A stretch of DNA of 50,152 bases from an uncultured Eubacteriales bacterium (GTDB taxonomy: Bacteria; Bacillota; Clostridia; Christensenellales; CAG-138): NCBI GenBank assembly GCA_902801845.1, contig CADCJW010000001.1:274719-324870 (forward strand), in the 5' to 3' direction. Positions 7,753 to 15,130 of the stretch are shown here, in pieces. Every line of letters begins with the position of its first letter. Positions within the stretch are counted from its first letter, which is position 1. The notes under the pieces are model-generated. The model ran no database searches and was not told where the DNA came from. It saw nothing but the letters and a program-made list of their open reading frames with translations. A program made the translations under genes and the position numbers.

Positions 7753-7790
7753 AAAGGTCCATCTGTTCTGGATGGGCCTTTCTCTTTACA
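7753..7790 (+). terminator. Rho-independent terminator after DUF378
   Basis: AAAGGTCCATC (7753-7763) pairs with GATGGGCCTTT (7771-7781) around a seven-base loop, followed by TCTCTTT. Confidence 0.8.
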
Positions 7791-7841
7791 GAGGCGGGCA
7801 AGATGGGGTATACTTTCCGTAACAAGAAAAGGAGTTTACCC

Positions 7842-8567
7842 ATGAAGATCGCATTGATCGCCGGCGCGTCCGGTGTGATCGGAAGCGCATGCGCCAAGGC
7901 GCTTGCCGAAAAAGGTTACGCCCTGGCTCTCCAGTATAACGAGCACGCTAAACGGGCTCAGGCGCTCCTCAGCGCCCTTTCGTCCCATACCCCGGTCGTA
8001 CTGCTGCCTGCCGACATCTCCCGGGAAAAGGACGTCTCAGAGCTTTTCAGGGGCATTGAATCCCATCTCGGCAGGATCGATCTGCTGGTGAATTGCGCCG
8101 GGATCGCTTTGCCGCAAAGAACGCTCTCGGAGGTGAGCGCGGAGGAGATGGATCGCATCTATGAGGTGAACGTGAAGGGAGCCATGCTCCTTACGCGAGC
8201 CGCCATTCCCCACCTTTTACAAAAGGAGGGCGGCGCCATCGTCCACGTTTCCTCCATGTGGGGCATCATCGGCGGCTCCTGCGAAGCCGTATACTCCGCC
8301 TCCAAGGGCGCGCTGAACGCCTTTGTGAAGGCCATGGCCAAGGAGCTGGCGCCCTCCCACATCCGGGTGAACGCCGTAGCGCCGGGGCTGGTCCCCTCCC
8401 CCATGAACGGGCTCCTTTCCAAAGAGGACCTGGAGGCTTTTCGGGCCGATACCCCCCTGGGATGCCTGATCACCCCGGAACAAGTGGCTGAAACGGTCTG
8501 TTATCTTGCTGAAGCGGAAGCGGTCACCGGCCAGATCTTGTCTGTGGACGGGGGCATTGTGATCTGA
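7842..8567 (+). CDS. Short-chain dehydrogenase/reductase (FabG-like)
   Basis: A 241-residue NAD(P)-dependent oxidoreductase. The Rossmann nucleotide motif is GASGVIGSA near residue 8, NCAG is present near residue 83, and the catalytic Tyr-Lys are in YSASKGALN; the C-terminal SVDGG is also typical. It resembles 3-oxoacyl-ACP reductases, but the absence of other fatty-acid genes means the substrate is open. The start at 7842 is preceded by AAGGAG; an in-frame ATG 13 codons earlier has no ribosome site. The dinB gene follows after 27 bases, perhaps in the same transcript. Confidence 0.9.
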   Translation: MKIALIAGASGVIGSACAKALAEKGYALALQYNEHAKRAQALLSALSSHTPVVLLPADISREKDVSELFRGIESHLGRIDLLVNCAGIALPQRTLSEVSAEEMDRIYEVNVKGAMLLTRAAIPHLLQKEGGAIVHVSSMWGIIGGSCEAVYSASKGALNAFVKAMAKELAPSHIRVNAVAPGLVPSPMNGLLSKEDLEAFRADTPLGCLITPEQVAETVCYLAEAEAVTGQILSVDGGIVI

Positions 8568-8594
8568 TATCCTGTCGCAAAAAGGAGAAAAGCC

Positions 8595-9818
8595 ATGTGG
8601 CGGCCTGAAAACGTTCATCTGGACCCGGGTTTCCTGCCGGAGGACCGGATCATTCTCCATGCCGATTGCAACAGCTACTTTGCTTCCGTGGAATCCATCG
8701 ATCACCCGGAATGGAAGCTGGTGCCCATGGCGGTGTGCGGCGACCCGGAGCTGCGCCACGGCATCATCCTGGCGAAGAACGAGTTGGCCAAGGCCTATCA
8801 CATCCAGACCGCCGAAACCATTTACAGCGCCAAAAAGAAGTGCCCCGATCTTTTGCTGGTCCCCGCCCATCATGAAAAGTATAAAGCCGTCTGTGAGCGC
8901 ATCAACGCCATCTATGAGGGCTACACCGATCTGGTGGAGCGATTCAGCATCGACGAGAGCTTTCTCGACGTGACCGGCAGCCGCCATCTGTTCGGCTCCG
9001 GAAAGGAGATCGCCGACGAGCTTAGGCGCCGTATCCGAGAGGAGATCGGTGTGACCGTCTCCGTAGGCGTGTCCTTCAACAAAACCTTCGCCAAAATGGG
9101 CTCCGATTACAAAAAGCCCGATGCCACCACCGTCATTTCCCGGGAAAACTACAAGGAGCTCCTGTGGCCTTTGCCGATCGGCGAACTTTTGTTCGTAGGA
9201 AAATCTGGGGCAAGCGTCCTACAAGATCACGGCATCCTCACCATCGGGGATCTGGCCCAGGCGGATCCCGCTTCCATCTCCTCCTTCTTCGGAAAGACCG
9301 GCGTCCATCTGCAGCAGGCCGCCCGAGGCGAGGACCTCTCCCCCGTCCTGCCCACAGGATACGAGGAACAGCCCAAGAGCATCAGCCACAACGTGACCTT
9401 CGATCACGACCTCACGGACCCAGCGGAGATATTGGCAGGGATCACTCTGATCTCGGATCAGGTGGGGACCAGGCTGCGGCGAAAGAAGCTGTTCGCCTCC
9501 GTGGTACAGATCCAGATCAAAGACACGAGTCTGAAGGTCATCAACCGGCAGAAACAGCTGGCCCAATACACCTGCAACACTCGGCTCATCCGGGATACGG
9601 CGGTCAGGCTGCTGCGAGAGAATTGGCCGGAAGGCATGCCCATCCGGATGCTCAGCGTGGGCGTGACCGGCCTCAATTTGGACGGTTCCCAACAGCTCGA
9701 CCTCTTTATGGATACGGCAAAGGCGGAAAAAGCGCAGCGTCTGGACGAAGCCGTGGACAGCATCCGGGCAAAGTATGGAAAACAGTCCATCACCTTTGGA
9801 CGGACCATGGATACATAA
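8595..9818 (+). CDS. dinB: Y-family DNA polymerase (Pol IV, DinB)
   Basis: A 407-residue translesion polymerase. The N-terminal palm has the metal-binding ADCNSYFASVE and the catalytic SIDESFLDVT. A helix-hairpin-helix thumb region (about residues 195-240) and the little-finger domain follow. QQLDLF near the C-terminus is a beta-clamp binding motif. It copies damaged templates without proofreading. AAAAGGAG precedes the ATG. No LexA-type box is obvious upstream, so SOS control cannot be claimed. Confidence 0.95.
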   Translation: MWRPENVHLDPGFLPEDRIILHADCNSYFASVESIDHPEWKLVPMAVCGDPELRHGIILAKNELAKAYHIQTAETIYSAKKKCPDLLLVPAHHEKYKAVCERINAIYEGYTDLVERFSIDESFLDVTGSRHLFGSGKEIADELRRRIREEIGVTVSVGVSFNKTFAKMGSDYKKPDATTVISRENYKELLWPLPIGELLFVGKSGASVLQDHGILTIGDLAQADPASISSFFGKTGVHLQQAARGEDLSPVLPTGYEEQPKSISHNVTFDHDLTDPAEILAGITLISDQVGTRLRRKKLFASVVQIQIKDTSLKVINRQKQLAQYTCNTRLIRDTAVRLLRENWPEGMPIRMLSVGVTGLNLDGSQQLDLFMDTAKAEKAQRLDEAVDSIRAKYGKQSITFGRTMDT

Positions 9819-9822
9819 AAAA

Positions 9823-9847
9823 GAAGGACGGCTTTTGACCGTCCTTC
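9823..9847. terminator. Bidirectional terminator between dinB and rplL
   Basis: GAAGGACGG and CCGTCCTTC form a nine-pair stem with loop CTTTTGA, between two convergent genes, with A-rich and T-rich flanks. Confidence 0.85.
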
Positions 9848-9866
9848 CATTTTGTTGATTGAAATC

Positions 9867-10238
9867 TTATTTGATCTCGCAGGTAGCGCCGACTTCCTTG
9901 AAAGCGGCAACCAGCTTCTCGGCGTCTTCCTTGGAAACGCCTTCCTTGACGGGGGCGGGAGCGCCATCGACCACAGCCTTGGCTTCCTTGAGGCCCAGAC
10001 CGGTCTGCTCGCGGACGACCTTGATGACCTTGATCTTCTCGGGGCCGACTTCCTTGAGGATGACGTCGAACTCAGTCTTCTCTTCCACAGCCTCAGCGGG
10101 GGCGGCGGCGGGGCCAGCGGCCACGACGGCACCGGCGGCGGCGGACACACCAAACTCCTCCTCCAGAGCCTTGACCAGCTCGGCCAGCTCGAGGACGGAC
10201 ATTGCCTTCAGATCAGCAATCAATTTTTCCTTATCCAT
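9867..10238 (-). CDS. rplL: Large ribosomal subunit protein bL12 (L7/L12)
   Basis: A 123-residue stalk protein. The N-terminal dimerisation helices ([20 protein letters not shown]), an alanine-rich hinge (about 35-52) and the C-terminal domain with [20 protein letters not shown] that recruits translation factors are all visible. AAGGAG precedes the start. It follows rplJ by 54 bases and shares its promoter and leader. The usual downstream rpoB is absent; dinB converges instead. Confidence 0.97.
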   Translation of the reverse strand: MDKEKLIADLKAMSVLELAELVKALEEEFGVSAAAGAVVAAGPAAAPAEAVEEKTEFDVILKEVGPEKIKVIKVVREQTGLGLKEAKAVVDGAPAPVKEGVSKEDAEKLVAAFKEVGATCEIK

Positions 10239-10292
10239 GATAAATCTCCTTAAAAATTATATTTTTTGTTCTGTGGGCCAATGCCCGGTCCT

Positions 10293-10805
10293 TTACGCTT
10301 CAGGGGCTTCGCCCTTCTGCTTGGCGATCTGATCCAGCACGATAGCCAGCTTGGAAATGGGGCTCTTCATGCTGCCCAACAGACGGCTGATGAGCACTTC
10401 CTTGCTGGGCAGATCGGCGATCGCATCCACGTCGGCGGCGCTGGTCAGCTTGCCGTCTACGATACCGCCCTTAATCTCGCACTTCTTCGTCTTCTTCACG
10501 AAAGCCTTCAGAATGCGGGCGGGGGCCACTTCGTCTTCATACCCGAAAGCGTACGCCACGGGTCCCTTGAGCATATCCTCGATCTTGGAATCGATGGAAG
10601 CATTCTCGGCGGCGCGGGACACCATGTTGTTCTTCAACACCACGTATTCCACGTTCTCCTTGCGCATGCTCCGACGCAGCTCGGTATCCTCGGCCACGGT
10701 GATGCCGCGATAATCAAAGAACACGATGGACTTCGCCTTCTCGATCTTCGCCTGGATCTCAGCGACCTTGGCTGCTTTTTGCTCGATAAACTTCGCGTTT
10801 GCCAT
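10293..10805 (-). CDS. rplJ: Large ribosomal subunit protein uL10
   Basis: A 170-residue protein forming the base of the L10(L12)n stalk. The N-terminal rRNA-binding domain includes IVFFDYRGITVAEDTELRR, and the C-terminal helix binds L12 dimers. AAGGAGG lies before the ATG. It is preceded by an L10 leader and its own promoter rather than by rplK-rplA, so the stalk genes are separated here from the classic ribosomal/RNA polymerase cluster. Confidence 0.97.
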   Translation of the reverse strand: MANAKFIEQKAAKVAEIQAKIEKAKSIVFFDYRGITVAEDTELRRSMRKENVEYVVLKNNMVSRAAENASIDSKIEDMLKGPVAYAFGYEDEVAPARILKAFVKKTKKCEIKGGIVDGKLTSAADVDAIADLPSKEVLISRLLGSMKSPISKLAIVLDQIAKQKGEAPEA

Positions 10806-10814
10806 TGTTTCACC

Positions 10815-10941
10815 TCCTTGTATAAAAAATCCTCCCGTCGCTTAAGACGGAAGGACACAATACAAGTCTGTGTTCCACCACCTCGGCAGGATTTACACGG
10901 CTTTCACCGCTACCGGCTGTCTCTGGCGACGTTCGGCTGAT
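10815..10941 (-). ncRNA. Ribosomal protein L10 leader
   Basis: The minus-strand transcript before rplJ contains the hallmark segments of this autoregulatory leader: a purine-rich AGACAGCCGGTAGCGGTGAA region and the conserved AATCCTGCCGAGGT, followed by a terminator-like stem (CCTTCCGTC/GCGACGGGAGG) with a T run just before the ribosome site. The L10-L12 complex binds such leaders to repress rplJL. Confidence 0.88.
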
Positions 10942-10970
10942 ATTATAGCCTCTCCTGCCGAGGAAGTCAA
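10942..10970 (-). promoter_or_regulatory. Promoter of rplJL
   Basis: TTGACT (10970-10965) and TATAAT (10947-10942) with a 17-base spacer on the minus strand, immediately before the L10 leader. Confidence 0.88.
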
Positions 10971-10988
10971 CACTTTTTTATGAATATT

Positions 10989-11648
10989 TCAGGCTTTTTT
11001 TACGATCCGCGCACCGGTCTTGAAGATGGAGTTCTCCGGGATCTCGCCGCGGACGCAGCTGGTGGGATACACGTTGCTGTGCCGGCCGATGACGGTGCCG
11101 GGGTTCAGCACGCTGTTGCAGCCCACCTCCACATAATCACCCAGCACGGCGCCGACCTTCTTGCGGTTGGTGGGCAGCTCCCGCTCCCCGTCCTTCAGGA
11201 CCACCAGCGTCTTGTCGGACTTCACATTGCTGGTGATGGAACCGGCGCCCATGTGGGACTTGTACCCCAGGATGGAATCGCCCACGTAGTTGTAGTGAGG
11301 CACCTGCACGTTGTCAAAGAGGATCACGTTTTTCAGCTCCGTGGAATTGCCCACCACACAGTTGTCCCCCACCAGGGCGCTGCCCCGTACGAAGGCACCG
11401 GGACGGACCTCGGTCTTATGGCCGATGATGCAGGGACCGGCGATGTAGTTGTTGGGATAGATCACGGCGTCCTTGGCAATCCACACGTCCTCCTTGGGAT
11501 GGTCGTACTCCTCGGGGCTCAGCGTGGCGCCCAGCTCCAGGATGAAGTCCTTGATACCATCCAGGACCTCGTAAGGATAGGTCTTTCCTTCAAACAGGGG
11601 CGCGGCTTTGGTATGGGTGAGATCCAGCAGATCAGCGATGGTATACAT
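10989..11648 (-). CDS. Left-handed beta-helix acetyltransferase, GlmU C-terminal-like
   Basis: A 219-residue hexapeptide-repeat protein matching only the acetyltransferase half of GlmU. Repeated turns such as VWIAKDAVIYPNNYIAGP and the segment VPHYNYVGDSILGYKSHMGA correspond to the GlmU active-site region including its catalytic histidine. The N-terminal uridylyltransferase domain is missing. Glucosamine-1-phosphate, made by the GlmM encoded 13 bases upstream, is the likely substrate. The start at 11648 has GAGGGAGG at good spacing; earlier in-frame ATGs lie inside glmM. Acetyl acceptor specificity is inferred. Confidence 0.85.
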   Translation of the reverse strand: MYTIADLLDLTHTKAAPLFEGKTYPYEVLDGIKDFILELGATLSPEEYDHPKEDVWIAKDAVIYPNNYIAGPCIIGHKTEVRPGAFVRGSALVGDNCVVGNSTELKNVILFDNVQVPHYNYVGDSILGYKSHMGAGSITSNVKSDKTLVVLKDGERELPTNRKKVGAVLGDYVEVGCNSVLNPGTVIGRHSNVYPTSCVRGEIPENSIFKTGARIVKKA

Positions 11649-11661
11649 ATCTTTGCCTCCC

Positions 11662-13014
11662 TCACTTGATGCGGATGAGCTGTCCCGCTTCGTCCATGGC
11701 ACGGATGATGGCGTCCACTTCCTTCTCGCAGGTCTCGTGGGTCGTCGCTTCCGCCATGACCCGGAGCACGGGCTCCGTGCCGCTCTTGCGAAGCAGCACC
11801 CGGCCGGAGTTGCCCAGCCGCTCCTCCGCCGCTTTCACCTCGGCCTGGACGCGAGGATCATTCATGGTCTCGTCCTTGTCCTTCACCACCACGTTCTTGA
11901 GTACCTGAGGATACATCTGACAAGGCTCGGCCAGGCGGGACAGGGTGGTCTTCCGATCCAGGATGACCTGCATGATCTTGATGGCGGTCAGCAGGCCGTC
12001 ACCGGTGGTGGCGTACTTGGAGAAGATGATATGGCCGGACTGCTCGCCGCCGATGCGGTGGCCGTTGGCCCGCATGTTCTCATAGACGTACCGATCGCCC
12101 ACGGCGGTCTTCTCGTAGCCGATGCCACGGGCATCCAGGGCCTTGTAGAGACCGAAGTTGCTCATGACGGTAGTGACCACCTTGGTGCTGCCCAATTTTC
12201 CGCGCTCCTGCATGTAGCCGGCGTAGATGTAGAGGATATGGTCACCGTTGACCACGTTCCCCTTTTCGTCTACGGCGAGGCACCGGTCCGCGTCGCCATC
12301 GAAGGCGAAGCCCACGTCCAGATGGTTCTCCTTCACCAGCTTTTGGAGGTTCTCGATGTGCGTGGACCCGCAGCCTGCATTGATGTTGGTGCCGTCGGGC
12401 GTGTTGCCCACCACGTAGGTGTCCGCACCCAGGGCGTCGAATACGCTCTTGGCGATCTGCCAGGTGGAGCCGTTGGCAGAGTCGAGGCCCACCCGCATAT
12501 GCTTGTAGGAATGGGTGGCCAGGCTGATGAGGTAGCCGATATAGCGGTTGCGGCCGGCGGAATAGTCGATGGCTCTGCCGATATTCTCCCGCTCCGCCAG
12601 GGGGATCTCCTCCATCTCGCCGTCCAGATACTTCTCGCACAGATCCTGGACCTCGTCCTCCATCTTCTCCCCGTGACCGTTGATGAGCTTGATGCCGTTG
12701 TCATAGAAGGGGTTATGGCTGGCAGAGATCATGACGCCGCAGTCGAAATCGTCGATACGGGTCACATAGGAAACGCTGGGGGTGGTGGTCACGTGGAGCA
12801 TGTAGGCATCCGCCCCGGAGGCGGTGATGCCGGCGATGAGGCCGTGCTCCAGCATGTATCCGGAGCGGCGGGTGTCCTTGCCGATGACGATGCTGGCCTT
12901 GTGATCCCGGCCATAGTACCAGCCGAGGAACCGGCCGATCTTGAAGGCGTGCTCAACGGTCAGGACCTTGTTGACTTCGCCGCGGAAACCGTCTGTCCCA
13001 AAATACTTGCCCAT
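11662..13014 (-). CDS. glmM: Phosphoglucosamine mutase
   Basis: A 450-residue enzyme interconverting glucosamine-6-phosphate and glucosamine-1-phosphate for peptidoglycan precursor synthesis. Seen are the N-terminal KYFGTDGFRG, the phosphoserine loop GVMISASHNPFYDNGIK, the metal loop FDGDADRC and the C-terminal phosphate-binding RKSGTEP. The start at 13014 is set by AAGGAGAG and by family alignment. It lies between nagB (upstream) and the GlmU-like acetyltransferase, so the three handle glucosamine phosphate. Confidence 0.96.
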   Translation of the reverse strand: MGKYFGTDGFRGEVNKVLTVEHAFKIGRFLGWYYGRDHKASIVIGKDTRRSGYMLEHGLIAGITASGADAYMLHVTTTPSVSYVTRIDDFDCGVMISASHNPFYDNGIKLINGHGEKMEDEVQDLCEKYLDGEMEEIPLAERENIGRAIDYSAGRNRYIGYLISLATHSYKHMRVGLDSANGSTWQIAKSVFDALGADTYVVGNTPDGTNINAGCGSTHIENLQKLVKENHLDVGFAFDGDADRCLAVDEKGNVVNGDHILYIYAGYMQERGKLGSTKVVTTVMSNFGLYKALDARGIGYEKTAVGDRYVYENMRANGHRIGGEQSGHIIFSKYATTGDGLLTAIKIMQVILDRKTTLSRLAEPCQMYPQVLKNVVVKDKDETMNDPRVQAEVKAAEERLGNSGRVLLRKSGTEPVLRVMAEATTHETCEKEVDAIIRAMDEAGQLIRIK

Positions 13015-13024
13015 CTTTCTCTCC

Positions 13025-13738
13025 TTACAGAAGCTTGGCGGCTTCAAAGTCCATGTACACGGTCACGTCCGGATGGAGCTGCAGCACGGAGGCGGGTACC
13101 TTCTCGGTGACGGGGCCCTGGAGCATCTCCTTCATGATGGGAGCCTTGGCCGGCCCGATGGCCATCAGGATGATGGAGCGGGCCTGCATGACGGTCTTCA
13201 CGCCCATGGTGACGGCATGGGTGGGCACCTCGTCGATAGACTTGAAAAAGCGCTTGTTGGCGTCCCGGGTGGACTCCGTCAGCTCCACCACATGGGTGAG
13301 GGAACCGAAGGGCGTGCCCGGCTCATTGAAACCGATATGGCCGTTGTTGCCGATGCCCAGGAGCTGCAGATCGACGCCGCCTGCCGCCGCGATCTCCTTG
13401 TCATAGGCCGAAGGATCGCTCACGTCGATACCGGAGGGGACCCGGGTGCGGGACTTGTCGATATCGATATGATCGAACAGGTTATGATCCATGAAATACC
13501 GATAGCTCTGGTCATGGGTCCCATCCAGGCCAACATACTCATCCAGATTGAAGCTGGATGCATCCTTGAAGGAGATCTCCCCCGCCTTGTTGAGGCGGAC
13601 CAGCTCGGCGTAAAGACCGAGGGGGGTGGAACCGGTGGCGCCGCCCAGAATGGCGTTGGGCTTGCGCTTCAAGAGATCGACATATTGTTGGGCGGCCAAA
13701 GCCGCGATTTTTCCTGCAGAATCGATAATGATCTTCAT
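13025..13738 (-). CDS. nagB: Glucosamine-6-phosphate deaminase
   Basis: A 237-residue isomerase/deaminase converting glucosamine-6-phosphate to fructose-6-phosphate and ammonia. Family motifs include GGATGSTPLGLY (phosphate site), SFNLDEYVGL and LGIGNNGHIGFNEP with the catalytic Asp/His. It is short compared with E. coli NagB (266), like the Bacillus enzymes, which lack the full allosteric tail. AGGAGG precedes the ATG. Sitting first in an operon with glmM, it could adjust flux between glycolysis and wall synthesis. Confidence 0.95.
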   Translation of the reverse strand: MKIIIDSAGKIAALAAQQYVDLLKRKPNAILGGATGSTPLGLYAELVRLNKAGEISFKDASSFNLDEYVGLDGTHDQSYRYFMDHNLFDHIDIDKSRTRVPSGIDVSDPSAYDKEIAAAGGVDLQLLGIGNNGHIGFNEPGTPFGSLTHVVELTESTRDANKRFFKSIDEVPTHAVTMGVKTVMQARSIILMAIGPAKAPIMKEMLQGPVTEKVPASVLQLHPDVTVYMDFEAAKLL

Positions 13739-13767
13739 AGAAATACCTCCTAAATCATGTATAGTTT

Positions 13768-13796
13768 ATGATACCACTATCCTATTTATCTTGCAA
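13768..13796 (-). promoter_or_regulatory. Promoter of nagB-glmM operon
   Basis: TTGCAA (13796-13791) and TATCAT (13773-13768), 17-base spacer, minus strand, 30 bases before nagB. Confidence 0.65.
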
Positions 13797-13854
13797 TATT
13801 TTTATCCTATCCTGCACGGGTCTTTTTTTCTTCCGCAAAATATGGTATTTGCTC

Positions 13855-13883
13855 TTGCGGATCGACTCAACATCTTGTAAAAT
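13855..13883 (+). promoter_or_regulatory. Promoter of the DNA methyltransferase gene
   Basis: TTGCGG and TAAAAT are separated by 17 bases on the plus strand, about 35 bases before the chosen start. Confidence 0.6.
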
Positions 13884-13917
13884 ACAAGTATGATTTCTCG
13901 GTATGGGGGAAAGTCGA

Positions 13918-15117
13918 ATGCGGTTTTATTGCACAACGGAACATCACGGGGTCGGCGGACCGGGTTCTTTCTTTTTGGCGCGCTCCGAAAAGCAGCTTCC
14001 CTCCCTGATCCGGGCATACGGCGGAAAGGTCCAGCTGATCTATCTGGACCCTCCCTTCGGCACAGGCGATTCCTTCCGGACAAAAGCTGAAAAAGAAGAA
14101 ACCAGCGGCATGCCTCTGTTTCAGGACGATTTGCCTGAGGAAGCCTATTTGCGATGGATGCGCACCATCCTGACCGGCTGTCACAAACTCCTCGCCCCCA
14201 GCGGAAGCCTGTATCTGCACATCGATTGGCGCATGAGCGCCAAGCTCCGGCTGATGTTGGACAACATCTTCGGTCAGGACAACTTTATGGACGAGATCAT
14301 ATGGGGCTACAAATCGGGAGGACGAGCCACCCGGTTCTTTCCCCGCAAGCACGACACCATCCTCTTCTACCGCAAGAGCCGCAGGGTGTATTTCAATATC
14401 GCCGCCGTGGGCCAGCCCCGAGGGCCGGAACGGCGCAATCACATGAAGCAGTTCGTGGACCCGGAGGGTCGCATCGGATATTCCATCCGCACCAACGGCA
14501 AGGTGTACACATACTATGAGGATGATCCGATCTACCCCACCGATGTTTGGACGGACATAGAGCATCTGCAGCAAAAGGACAGGGAGCGGCTCGGCTATGC
14601 CACCCAGAAGCCGGAGGCCCTTTTGGAGCGGATCGTCCTCGCCTCCTCCCGAGAAGGCGATCTGGTGGCGGACCTGTTCTCCGGCAGCGGTACAACCGCC
14701 GCCGTGGCGATGAAGACCGGCCGCCGCTTCCTGGCGGTGGATTCCTCTCCTCTTGCCCTCATCACCCTGCGAAAGCGGCTGCTAACCGCCGCCGCCAGTC
14801 CCACCCTTTTGGATGAGCCAGGCCTTTCTCAGCGGTCCATGGAGCTTCACTATCCTGCCTCCCGCTGCAAGTGCGACGTGACATGGGAAATGAACGAAAA
14901 AGAGATCTCCCTCACGGAAGCCACACTGAACCGGCGCCCCTCCCCTCTTGCATACGCCGCTATCGGGTATGTGAAGGACAGCGTGTTCTATCCCTGGCGC
15001 ACCGTGGTCAAGCCTAAGCTCCCGCTGCAATTGCCGCTTCAGAAGAAGGATGATTTACCCGTAGTGCAGCTGGTGAACGCCTATGGGGATCAGGTATTCT
15101 TTTCCGTCAAAAAATAG
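13918..15117 (+). CDS. Orphan beta-class DNA methyltransferase (N4/N6-amino)
   Basis: A 399-residue SAM-dependent enzyme of the Pfam N6_N4_Mtase type. Catalytic motif IV (LIYLDPPFGTGD) comes first and the SAM-binding motif I (DLFSGSGTT) lies about 200 residues later, the order of the beta class. Between them is a likely target-recognition region. The last 100 residues are a less typical extension. The start at 13918 follows GGGGGAA; an ATG five codons earlier has no ribosome site. No restriction endonuclease or specificity subunit is nearby, so a regulatory or housekeeping methylation role is possible. Target sequence unknown. Confidence 0.92.
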   Translation: MRFYCTTEHHGVGGPGSFFLARSEKQLPSLIRAYGGKVQLIYLDPPFGTGDSFRTKAEKEETSGMPLFQDDLPEEAYLRWMRTILTGCHKLLAPSGSLYLHIDWRMSAKLRLMLDNIFGQDNFMDEIIWGYKSGGRATRFFPRKHDTILFYRKSRRVYFNIAAVGQPRGPERRNHMKQFVDPEGRIGYSIRTNGKVYTYYEDDPIYPTDVWTDIEHLQQKDRERLGYATQKPEALLERIVLASSREGDLVADLFSGSGTTAAVAMKTGRRFLAVDSSPLALITLRKRLLTAAASPTLLDEPGLSQRSMELHYPASRCKCDVTWEMNEKEISLTEATLNRRPSPLAYAAIGYVKDSVFYPWRTVVKPKLPLQLPLQKKDDLPVVQLVNAYGDQVFFSVKK

Positions 15118-15130
15118 GAACGATCCGAGT

